Shown here one piece after another: positions 1-6,393 of a stretch of DNA of 11,892 bases. Positions within the stretch are counted from its first letter, which is position 1. Every line of letters begins with the position of its first letter. The notes below the pieces were generated by a model. That model had not been told where the DNA came from, made no database searches, and was given only the letters and a program-made list of their open reading frames with translations. The translations under genes were made by a program, and so were the position numbers. The stretch is from contig DNJG01000099.1 of NCBI GenBank assembly GCA_003489165.1, forward strand, positions 1 through 11,892. The letters run 5' to 3'. Origin of the DNA: Nitrospinota bacterium. Its GTDB lineage: Bacteria; Nitrospinota; Nitrospinia; UBA9942.

Positions 1-50
1 TCAACTAAAAAAAAGATTGACTCTCCCGCCCCATGCGGTATTTGATGTCG

Positions 51-170
51 TTTCCCTCTCCCCACACCTCTGCAATAATCCTTTCAATCCGCCTCTCCGC
101 CGCTTGCCGCAAGAGCAGAATGGTTTTTAATATCTGCCCCATAGATTGACACAATCGCAGATAAAAAAAC
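51..170 (-). repeat. Family A direct repeat, copy A1
   Basis: First of three related copies of about 115-120 bp (others at 828-945 and 2070-2188), all in the same orientation. A hand alignment of A1 with A2 gives roughly 100 identities over 113 ungapped positions. On the minus strand one frame opens with ATG at 142 and reads MGQILKTILLLRQAAERRIE, then RIIAEVWGEG. The other frame gives ADIKNHSALAA before a stop. Comparing the copies, the ancestral frame probably read ADIKNHSALAAGSA then RRIERIIAE, and each copy has lost it by small indels. The likeliest reading is the decayed end of a gene; the parent family was not recognised. A1 is the left boundary of the DUF4258-like/DUF2283 module. Confidence 0.85.
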
Positions 171-181
171 AATCGTCCCAG

Positions 182-262
182 TTATCGTCCATACAGATCG
201 GCGTTGGTATCTTTCTTTTTAGCGGCGAGGATTTGACTAACAAGGATGATGAGGGGCTGACT
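182..262 (-). pseudogene. C-terminal scrap of a type IIG (Eco57I/TaqI-like) restriction-modification enzyme
   Basis: Directly after the DUF2283 stop, a minus-strand frame with no start codon reads SQPLIILVSQILAAKKKDTN then ADLYGR and stops. The pattern QPfI-LV-QILaaKk-d-nAD followed by LYGL is typical, from memory, of the last residues of Eco57I/TaqI-like combined methyltransferase-nucleases. Here the stretch that would separate NAD from LYG is missing. There is no initiation codon and no upstream coding sequence, so this is a remnant. It suggests that a type IIG gene once occupied this spot and was replaced by the DUF4258-like/DUF2283 pair. The family match rests on recall of a short motif. 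Confidence 0.4.
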
Positions 263-263
263 A

Positions 264-476
264 TTATGCGACTACTAACTCAACGGGTAAAGGTCTATCA
301 ATGCCGACTGTTTTGCTGACATAAAGTTTTTCAATGCCAATTGTCTTTCCATTCCTATCCTTTTTGAGGATAATACCTTCTCCTGCCTCTTCGCATGTAA
401 CTTCATCTTCAGGATTTCCGAACCAAATATCCATTGTATCCGACTCATTGTTGTAATAAACTTTTACCTTGTCCAT
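264..476 (-). CDS. DUF2283 family small protein, putative antitoxin
   Basis: This 70-residue protein has the compact DUF2283 layout: a beta-rich start (KVKVYYNNESDTMDIWF), an acidic middle (PEDEVTCEEAGEGIILKKD), then a conserved IGIEKLYVSK end. DUF2283 proteins are small, often lie next to DUF4258-type partners, and are usually treated as candidate antitoxins; their biochemistry is poorly defined. The start is supported by a strong GGAGGGAG ribosome-binding site in the upstream DNA. The gene overlaps the end of the 103-aa gene by 13 nt, so the two are cotranscribed and probably translationally coupled. This placement downstream of the toxin-like partner favours a toxin-antitoxin role, which is inference. 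No HTH or RHH DNA-binding domain is visible. Confidence 0.75.
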   Translation of the reverse strand: MDKVKVYYNNESDTMDIWFGNPEDEVTCEEAGEGIILKKDRNGKTIGIEKLYVSKTVGIDRPLPVELVVA

Positions 477-775
477 ATAACATCTCCCTCCTTTATCTTA
501 TCGGTAGGGTATGCAGTTATTAAAAAACCTTTCATTCCTTCGTGTTTGACAACTACGCAATAAAGTCTATCATATTGTTTGTAATAAAGAAATACATCTT
601 TATCTATTTTGCTTTGTCTTATTTCATCAGGCATTTGCAAAACAGACCTTACAATATTCTCCTTATTTTTCATTACGGGATGTTTGATTGTAACAAGGTA
701 TTCCCAATACTGAACTGTTGTTCTTACATCAACACCAAGAGGCGTATTTACAGAAAAGTAAATTTCAGTTTTCAT
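464..775 (-). CDS. DUF4258-like small protein, putative toxin
   Basis: This 103-residue protein has a core resembling small proteins annotated as DUF4258 or as barnase/EndoU/RelE-like nuclease-fold toxins: YLVTIKHPVM (about 26-35), then VLQMPDEIRQSKID (46-59), VFLYYKQYDRLYCVVVK (61-77) and FLITAYPTDKIKEGDVIW (84-101). Conserved-looking polar residues are H32, R53, S55, Y64, K77, T87 and Y89. The assignment rests on motif memory; a catalytic residue cannot be proved from one sequence. The start is well placed, with GAAGGGG about six bases upstream. Its ATG overlaps the stop of a 48-codon frame inside repeat A2 as ATGA. It forms a two-gene unit with the overlapping DUF2283 gene and is the likelier toxin of the pair. 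Confidence 0.6.
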   Translation of the reverse strand: MKTEIYFSVNTPLGVDVRTTVQYWEYLVTIKHPVMKNKENIVRSVLQMPDEIRQSKIDKDVFLYYKQYDRLYCVVVKHEGMKGFLITAYPTDKIKEGDVIWTR

Positions 776-918
776 TTATTCCCCTTCACAATCGCAATCA
801 CCTCAATTGAGAAAAGTTTCAGTATTTTTCCCTCTCCCCACACTTCTGCAATAATCCTTTCAATCCGCCTTTCCGCTACCTGCCACAAGAGCAGAATGGT
901 TTTTAATGTCCGCCGCAT
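772..918 (-). CDS. Small ORF (48 aa) made from repeat A2, coupled to the DUF4258-like gene
   Basis: A minus-strand ORF begins at ATG 918 with MRRTLKTILLLWQVAERRIE, continues RIIAEVWGEG and ends FSIEVIAIVKGNK. Its stop overlaps the start of the 103-aa gene as ATGA. The first 30 residues come from the family A repeat and correspond to the shifted frame also seen in A1, so the ORF may be an accident of repeat decay. The four-base overlap means that, if translated, it would act as a leader cistron feeding ribosomes into the toxin-like gene. No protein family was recognised. The product itself is doubtful, but the overlap is real. Confidence 0.3.
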   Translation of the reverse strand: MRRTLKTILLLWQVAERRIERIIAEVWGEGKILKLFSIEVIAIVKGNK

Positions 919-945
919 ATGTTGACACAATCGCACATAAAAAGA
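828..945 (-). repeat. Family A direct repeat, copy A2
   Basis: Second copy of the family A element, lying between the end of the Fic gene and the start of the DUF4258-like gene. It keeps the same order of landmarks as A1: a TGTGTCAA stretch, then ADIKNHSAL in one frame and LKTILLLWQVAERRIERII in the next. Like A1 it is two bases shorter than A3 in the middle, which breaks the presumed ancestral frame. With A3 it forms direct repeats on either side of the Fic gene, about 1.24 kb apart; with A1 it brackets the DUF4258-like/DUF2283 pair. Confidence 0.85.
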
Positions 946-1000
946 ACCGTGCCGTTTATGCCTGTTTATCTCATTTATCGTTTAGTTATTACCCTCATTA

Positions 1001-2062
1001 TTACCCTCTTTTAGAGGTATTACCTTTTCTCTTCCATAATGCGCCCGGACCCCGTCCGATACATTCAACCTTGCCGGCTTTCTGCATACTTTTAAGCACT
1101 GTTCGTATCATATCCCGGCTGACAGCAGGACATTCCTTTTCTATATCAGCAACAGTAAAGTCTCTGCCAATATCATGAATAGCATGATGCACCATCTCTG
1201 TTTTGGAACCACGAGGGCTTTTTATTAAATCGGCTCTTTCTTCAAACTCCTTATATGCAGTTTTTAGGATAAAGAGGACAAAATTCAGATATGGCCAAGG
1301 ATCATGTTTGCCCTCATGCCAGCCTTTGGAACTTTCTTCAAGGATTTCATAATAACGCTGTTTATTCTCCTCTATAATGCGCTCAAGACTGATATATCGG
1401 CCAACCTCATACCCAAGATGATAGCACTGCAAAAGCATAAGCAGACGAGATACCCTTCCGTTTCCGTCGCGGAACGGATGCACACATAAAAAATCCAGAT
1501 TAGACGCCGCCATCGCTATTAAAGGGTGCGTCCAATGTTCTTTAATGCAATCCTGCCAAGCCGTTACCAACAGATTCATATGCCGTGGAATTTCTTTCGC
1601 AGAAACCGTTTTAAAGCGGATACGCGTTCTCCCATCAGGATACCGTTCTATAATGTCGCTGTCTCTGCTTTTATACTCCCCTGCATCGCCTATGCCACCA
1701 CGCGCTAACCGATGAAGTTCGCGAATAGTGTTTTCTGATACCGCAAGGGCATTGGACTTTGTATGAAGCAGTTCAAGCGCCTTGCGATAACCGCGCACCT
1801 CTTCTTCGTCCCTGTCCCGCAAATGCGCCCTGCCAAATACTACTTCCTTTACCCTTGCAGGAGCAACATTAACGCCTTCAATCCTGTTGGAAGATACCAC
1901 GCTCTCAATAATGGCATGTTCTTTCATCGCCTTAAGTTTCTGCGGCGCCTGCCGCTCATAAAGTTTCTGCTTGCCAAGATACTCGCCAAGGTCGGCAAGG
2001 TGCCACGCTGTAATCTTAGGGATAGCTCGCTCTGCCGCTTCAAAAAATAAAAGTGTTTTCAC
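1001..2062 (-). CDS. Fic family protein (AMPylator-type) with N-terminal autoinhibitory motif and C-terminal winged helix
   Basis: This 353-residue protein carries a complete Fic active site, HPFRDGNGRVSR at 195-206 (H195 catalytic; D199, G200, N201, G202, R203 for nucleotide and metal binding). Fic enzymes usually transfer AMP from ATP to hydroxyl side chains of target proteins. Upstream, SSNRIEG at 57-63 fits the inhibitory (S/T)xxxE(G/N) motif in its N-terminal, class II-type position, with E62 expected to block productive ATP binding. Residues 1-90 resemble the Fic/DOC N-terminal helical region; about 285-345 look like a winged helix. Start is GTG 2062, preceded by AGAAGGGA and overlapping the stop of a frame running through repeat A3 (GTGA); the next methionine lies too deep in the domain. 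No separate antitoxin is adjacent, consistent with built-in inhibition. Its target is unknown. Confidence 0.92.
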   Translation of the reverse strand: MKTLLFFEAAERAIPKITAWHLADLGEYLGKQKLYERQAPQKLKAMKEHAIIESVVSSNRIEGVNVAPARVKEVVFGRAHLRDRDEEEVRGYRKALELLHTKSNALAVSENTIRELHRLARGGIGDAGEYKSRDSDIIERYPDGRTRIRFKTVSAKEIPRHMNLLVTAWQDCIKEHWTHPLIAMAASNLDFLCVHPFRDGNGRVSRLLMLLQCYHLGYEVGRYISLERIIEENKQRYYEILEESSKGWHEGKHDPWPYLNFVLFILKTAYKEFEERADLIKSPRGSKTEMVHHAIHDIGRDFTVADIEKECPAVSRDMIRTVLKSMQKAGKVECIGRGPGALWKRKGNTSKRG

Positions 2063-2069
2063 AGTTTAT

Positions 2070-2188
2070 TTTCCCTTCTCCCATAATTCCGCGATAATCC
2101 TTTCAATCCGCCTTTTCGCGCTGCCTGCCGCAAGAGCAGAATATTTTTTAATGTCTGCCCATAGGTTGAGACAATTGCAGATAAAGAG
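2070..2188 (-). repeat. Family A direct repeat, copy A3
   Basis: Third family A copy, filling the gap between the end of the OLD gene and the start of the Fic gene. One minus-strand frame reads ADIKKYSALAAGSAKRRIER and continues IIAELWEKGK to a stop. This is the most protein-like version and probably shows the original gene end, but a missing G near the front breaks its upstream part. A second frame, open from just after the OLD stop, reads LSAIVSTYGQTLKNILLLRQ and ends with CTGTGA over the Fic start codon. Neither frame has an ATG preceded by a ribosome-binding site. The parent gene was not recognised. Confidence 0.8.
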
Positions 2189-2205
2189 AAGCGTTTATCC
2201 TTTAT

Positions 2206-3885
2206 TTATCCTTCCCTACGCAAACTACGAAGTGCACTCTTTATTGTTTTTTCTAATTCATTTGGTCTGTCAATATGTTGCATTGTTGTCAGCATTTCAT
2301 CTCTCCCTTTTTCGATTGTCTTTTCAACTTTATCTTTTATTTTGCCAATATCAGATTCATTTGGATGTCCTCCATATAACTCATTGAATTTTTTATACAG
2401 ATTATCATCTTTCTTTTCTCTTAGAATATTAATTATTGTATCTGAAATATCATCACCGGATAAATTGAATATAGCTCCCCTTTTGGTCTGCAGCACTTCG
2501 TTAATTTCACTCAACTCATTTTTAGAGTTTATGTTATGTTTGATTTTATTTAGAAAATTACTAATGATAGGTTCGTTCACATAGTTTTTAATAGCCTCCA
2601 GTGCTGGGCCTTTTTTGTCACCGTTTGGGGAATAAAAAGCCTTTCTATCACCAATCACTACCCACGGAATTTCTGACTTAATACATAATTCAATATAAAC
2701 ACCAAAAGCAGTATCACCACCCACATCAATTATGCTAACTCCCTGCTCAAAAGTGCGAATTTTTTCCTTAAAATCTACAAGCGTGAATATTATTCTATCG
2801 TATGGTCCTTCAACTAAAATTGCCCCTTTTGCAAATAGTATCTCTGCTTTTTGACGATTCAAAAAAATGTTTGTTTCTATTCTCGAGGAAACCTCTGGTG
2901 TAAAATTTGCGAGAGAATATGTCTTCGTATATTTATTATCTTTTCTGACAACTAAAATATTTTTTGTTCGAACAAAATTAACAAAGTAAGGAGAATGCGT
3001 TACGATTATTATCTGGGTTTCCTTCTTAACCATCTTCTCACAAAGGGAAATTATTTCTCTGATGAGATTTGGATGGATATGTATTTCTGGTTCTTCTATT
3101 CCGACAAAATAATTTTTGCCTCGATGTAAAAAGTTCGACAAAATAATTTTGCTTATCATCCCCTGTCCATGACTTTTGAGTTGAATTGGAATAGCATCTT
3201 TAACGATGGTAAAATCAAAATCCATTAATTTTAATACACCCTGACTATCAACAACTGGATCAATAATGGCTTTTTCGGCATTCGTTGCTTTTTTAATAAT
3301 TGCTTCCTGTTCTTTTACTTTATCTCTGACAACCTCAATAAATTTTTTAACCGCCTGCGTGATTAGGCTACTTTTCTCAATGGGGAGAAATTCCTTAAGT
3401 TCATTCAAATGATTAACATCTCTAATCGAAGGTGTAATAAAATAACGAATCTTTGATAATAATACAGGAACTGATTTATTATCTATTGGTTTGTTATTTA
3501 AACGATATTGTTTTTTATATGTATTTTTATTATGACCAGATGCAACACATTGAATGACAAAAGACTCATCATTAGGATGGTATGAACTTCTTTGATATTT
3601 TCTAGGTAATAACTTCTCACGACCATTAAAATGCAGTTTAATAGTAATCTTGGATGATTTTTTGTCTCCTATTCGACCTGTTCTTAATTTTGATTTTCTT
3701 ATATTAAAATCTTCCTTAACTATATTATCTGTTGAGGGGTCTAATGCAAATTGAATTGCCTTCAAAATATTAGATTTTCCTGTATCATTTTCACCTACTA
3801 TTACTGTAAATGGACATAATTCTATTCTCTGAAAACTTTCTTGGCTAAAAGATCTAAAGCCTTTTATTTCAATTAAGTTTAACAT
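2206..3885 (-). CDS. OLD-family ATP-dependent endonuclease (ABC-type ATPase fused to TOPRIM domain)
   Basis: This 559-residue protein has an N-terminal SMC/ABC-like ATPase with Walker A GENDTGKS (31-38), a signature-like KSHGQGMIS (237-245), Walker B YFVGIEEPEIHIHP (259-272) and the switch histidine in THSPYF (296-301). The C-terminal half has TOPRIM features: ILVEGPYD (356-363, E359), DVGGDTAF (387-394) and WVVIGDRKAF (408-417, D413). Typical OLD TOPRIM domains have a DxD/DGD pair where this one has GDRK, so metal binding may differ. Known OLD proteins cleave DNA and include GajA of Gabija, but no UvrD-like GajB partner is present. It follows the PD-(D/E)XK gene after a 48-nt gap, so it probably belongs to the restriction operon. 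Its DNA is more AT-rich than its neighbours, suggesting separate acquisition. The start at ATG 3885 has no strong ribosome-binding site. Confidence 0.88.
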   Translation of the reverse strand: MLNLIEIKGFRSFSQESFQRIELCPFTVIVGENDTGKSNILKAIQFALDPSTDNIVKEDFNIRKSKLRTGRIGDKKSSKITIKLHFNGREKLLPRKYQRSSYHPNDESFVIQCVASGHNKNTYKKQYRLNNKPIDNKSVPVLLSKIRYFITPSIRDVNHLNELKEFLPIEKSSLITQAVKKFIEVVRDKVKEQEAIIKKATNAEKAIIDPVVDSQGVLKLMDFDFTIVKDAIPIQLKSHGQGMISKIILSNFLHRGKNYFVGIEEPEIHIHPNLIREIISLCEKMVKKETQIIIVTHSPYFVNFVRTKNILVVRKDNKYTKTYSLANFTPEVSSRIETNIFLNRQKAEILFAKGAILVEGPYDRIIFTLVDFKEKIRTFEQGVSIIDVGGDTAFGVYIELCIKSEIPWVVIGDRKAFYSPNGDKKGPALEAIKNYVNEPIISNFLNKIKHNINSKNELSEINEVLQTKRGAIFNLSGDDISDTIINILREKKDDNLYKKFNELYGGHPNESDIGKIKDKVEKTIEKGRDEMLTTMQHIDRPNELEKTIKSALRSLRREG

Positions 3886-3886
3886 G

Positions 3887-3908
3887 GTGAATATTAGAAT
3901 CTAATCAC
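3887..3908. promoter_or_regulatory. Palindrome just upstream of the OLD gene start
   Basis: The gap before the OLD gene holds a perfect inverted repeat, ATTAGA-A-TCTAAT (3893-3905), with outer GTGA (3887-3890) and TCAC (3905-3908) extending the dyad imperfectly. It lies two bases upstream of the start codon, exactly where ribosomes would bind. As DNA it could be an operator; as RNA it could occlude initiation. Either would let the OLD gene be controlled apart from the upstream operon. No protein or mechanism can be named. Confidence 0.35.
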
Positions 3909-3933
3909 TTCTCTAAGTTATTACCTTCTCAAC

Positions 3934-4344
3934 TTATCCTTTAATATCCTTTATTGAACCCAAAACAGAAGAAAGAAAATTATTTTTATAAAAAACCTCT
4001 TTGTCTTTTGTTATGAATTTATATTTCCAACCCGCTTTCTTGCAGTATTCTTCTGCGGACATCTTCTTTAATTTTGTAGAGAGTAAGAATAAAAAAGGCA
4101 GCCCTTTTGTCTCGTGGATTTCCTTGCTGCCATCATTAAACTCAACAAGAAAATCTGGAATGTAATTTCTTTTTATGAAAAAGAACTGATAAGGAATTTT
4201 TATATTGTGCCTTTTAGTCCACTTTTTAACTCCGGGCATACCTTCCAATTCCACCATATAATACTTTTCCAAATCGGAGTCGTAGGCTTCCTCACCGTAA
4301 GGGCTGCGTTTTAAACCTATAAGTTTTCCTCTATTAACCTTCAT
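3934..4344 (-). CDS. Stand-alone PD-(D/E)XK nuclease, probable detached nuclease subunit of the Res-like enzyme
   Basis: This 136-residue protein shows a compact PD-(D/E)XK core. An acidic residue in DLEKYY (E26) precedes RNYIPDFLVEF (59-69, P63-D64) and the strand HETKG (77-81, E78-T79-K80), followed by a helix (KLKKMSAEEYCKKAG) and strand (WKYKFIT). The order YIPDF...E-x-K is shared by TnsA-type nucleases and the C-terminal nuclease of type III Res proteins. Its ATG overlaps the helicase stop as ATGA (4341-4344), giving tight coupling. Because the helicase is short for a Res protein and shows no nuclease motif, this gene most likely supplies DNA cleavage in trans. The fold call is strong at motif level; the role is inferred from position. 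A homing or repair nuclease is possible but less likely here. Confidence 0.75.
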   Translation of the reverse strand: MKVNRGKLIGLKRSPYGEEAYDSDLEKYYMVELEGMPGVKKWTKRHNIKIPYQFFFIKRNYIPDFLVEFNDGSKEIHETKGLPFLFLLSTKLKKMSAEEYCKKAGWKYKFITKDKEVFYKNNFLSSVLGSIKDIKG

Positions 4345-6392
4345 AATGCTGGCGGATTTTTAAGGATTCCTTCAATTAGAGCAGGGTCTAAAAACACCTC
4401 TCTAATCTCGGTCATAGCAAACCATAACTTCTTCAATGTATTTTTATCTTCAATGGTAAACAAATCATTGCCTAACAAAAAACGCTTCTTTATATGGTCT
4501 ATTAAAACCTTGTAGATAATATCCTGTCTTTTATCAGGGTTACGGTCATATTCTTTAAGGCTGTCTCTGCAAATAAATCCCAATTCATTACCAATCATTT
4601 CCTTTAATTGCTCAGCCTCAAATTCGGTGAACTTATTTATCTGCGGAATATCTATCTTAAAGTCGTCAAAAGCCTCCTGCTCGTTAAAACCAGATGCCAA
4701 TTTTCTCTTTTTTATTTCTCTGATTGTCTGTTCAATATCTATCTGCTCCATTTGATATTGATAGTTATCCAGATGTTCCTGCCACTCATGGATAACTTTT
4801 AACGCATCTTTAGATGGTTCTGGAATGCCATCAATAATCTCCTGTATATCTCCGATTACATTCCCCACATCTTCTGGTTTGTGTTCAATTACTTCAATGC
4901 CAAATTCTTTAGGTTCAGGTATCTTCTTAACATCTATCAATTCATCAGGATTAAGAGAGCCTTCGTATTGGTCAGCATCCAGCATTTCCCAGAGCCAATC
5001 GTGTTTTAACACAGGATGGTCAACCACTAAACACTGCTCCCATTCGTTTTTGTTTTGCGGGTCAATTCTCCGCAATCCCCTGCCGATAACCTGCTGACCA
5101 TAAACAGAGTATTTTTCACCTGTATATTCGTTCAACTTATAGCAGAACTTCCTAAAGAGAAGGATGACGGATATATTCTTAACATCCCAACCTTCTCGGA
5201 GCATTAAAACTGAAACGACAGCATCGTATTCGCAGTCCTTTAGATGCCGATTGATTGTCATTGCCGCTTCTTTGTTTTCGTCCTCACTCTCATTAGTTAC
5301 AAGAAGCGTCTTCATCTTAAATTCTTTTTCCAGTACTTTGGCGATGTTCGTGGCGTCGGTTATGGAAATAGCAACAACAAACAATAGGGGTTTATATAAC
5401 GGCTTACCATCATCTCCTAAAAGCATACCTTTGGTTTTTTGGTAATCCAGGCACTGCTGGGCAATCAATATCTGCTGTCTCATAGGCTTTTCGCTGGTAA
5501 TAAACCTCGTGGCTTTAATCTTTCTGTGCTCAATTTCTTCCCACGGCACTTCTTCGGCTTTGATTTCCTTGCCAGTTTCTGCATCTTTATAAGTCAATTT
5601 AACTTTTTCAATGTCTGGTTTACAAACAATGATTCTCTTGATAATCCTGTCCTGCATAGCCCTCTTTATGCCATATTCTAAAATCTTCTCGCTGTCAGGG
5701 TGCAAGCCGTCTAATCGGTCAGGTGTGGCAGTGGTATCAAGCCTGAATATCCTCTGCGGTTTTAATTTATCCAACACCTCATTATAATTTTCTGCTTTGG
5801 AGTTATGCGCCTCGTCGTTAAAGATGACTATGTTGCCTAAATTCTTCTGGATTATCTCTAAACTAACCTTGCCCTCATAAATCTGATGGATATTGCCTAA
5901 AATAATGCTTGCCTGTCTTATGCCTGTCGGGTCTTTTCCCTGTTCCATCATATGTAAAACAATTCTTTTGGCTAAATCATCTGTGCCGTTATAGAAAAAT
6001 TGAAATCTATTATAGACAAAGGTCTTGCTTTCAGGGTCAAATTCATCTTTTAGTCTTGCCCTGACAATTGTATTAGGCACTAAAACAATAAATTTACTTA
6101 CATCGTGGACAATCATAAAATAGGCAATCATTCCGCCGATAATCACAGACTTGCCTCCGCCTGTAACCACTTCTACAAGCAAATCCTTCTTGCCTAAAAC
6201 CTCGTGGGAATAGATTGCCCTCTTAACGGCTTCTGCTTGATGGCGGTATAATGGCGGGACAAAATTAGGGTCATCTATATTCTTGAGGAAGTCTTTAACC
6301 TTGAGTTTTTGCATCTCACTCAAGGCAACATCATACCCTTGCCTGCACCATTCAAAAAAATTCTTCTCATGTTCCTTAAAAGCGTATTTCAT
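4341..6392 (-). CDS. Type III restriction Res-like DEAD/DEAH-box superfamily 2 helicase lacking a nuclease domain
   Basis: This 683-residue protein has the superfamily 2 motif series: YRHQAEA (49-55), motif I TGGGKS (77-82), motif II NDEAH (192-196), motif III TATP (221-224), LREGWDVKN (398-406) and motif VI QQVIGRGLRR (433-442). LREGWDVKN is the form found in type III restriction and related translocases. Type III Res proteins are usually about 900-1000 residues and end in a PD-(D/E)XK nuclease; here the C-terminal 220 residues are helical and charged with no such motif. The gene starts one base after the methyltransferase stop and ends in an ATGA overlap with the small nuclease gene, so the three are one translational unit. 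The expected role is ATP-driven translocation on DNA, signalling cleavage at unmodified sites. Confidence 0.9.
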   Translation of the reverse strand: MKYAFKEHEKNFFEWCRQGYDVALSEMQKLKVKDFLKNIDDPNFVPPLYRHQAEAVKRAIYSHEVLGKKDLLVEVVTGGGKSVIIGGMIAYFMIVHDVSKFIVLVPNTIVRARLKDEFDPESKTFVYNRFQFFYNGTDDLAKRIVLHMMEQGKDPTGIRQASIILGNIHQIYEGKVSLEIIQKNLGNIVIFNDEAHNSKAENYNEVLDKLKPQRIFRLDTTATPDRLDGLHPDSEKILEYGIKRAMQDRIIKRIIVCKPDIEKVKLTYKDAETGKEIKAEEVPWEEIEHRKIKATRFITSEKPMRQQILIAQQCLDYQKTKGMLLGDDGKPLYKPLLFVVAISITDATNIAKVLEKEFKMKTLLVTNESEDENKEAAMTINRHLKDCEYDAVVSVLMLREGWDVKNISVILLFRKFCYKLNEYTGEKYSVYGQQVIGRGLRRIDPQNKNEWEQCLVVDHPVLKHDWLWEMLDADQYEGSLNPDELIDVKKIPEPKEFGIEVIEHKPEDVGNVIGDIQEIIDGIPEPSKDALKVIHEWQEHLDNYQYQMEQIDIEQTIREIKKRKLASGFNEQEAFDDFKIDIPQINKFTEFEAEQLKEMIGNELGFICRDSLKEYDRNPDKRQDIIYKVLIDHIKKRFLLGNDLFTIEDKNTLKKLWFAMTEIREVFLDPALIEGILKNPPAL

Positions 6393-6393
6393 A

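Noticed and set aside
542..925. 127-codon plus-strand frame across the DUF4258-like gene
   Set aside because: It is antisense to the DUF4258-like gene and repeat A2, with no family features or initiation signal.
51..2188. Family A repeats as a CRISPR array or integron attC sites
   Set aside because: There are only three copies about 780-1,240 bp apart, far too distant for CRISPR, and no attC-like paired R boxes or integrase gene were found.
2206..6392. Gabija system (GajA/GajB)
   Set aside because: The OLD protein resembles GajA in architecture, but the neighbouring helicase has type III Res-type motifs (DEAH, LREGWDVKN, QQVIGRGLRR) rather than those of a UvrD-like SF1 helicase, and gene order and coupling fit a restriction operon.
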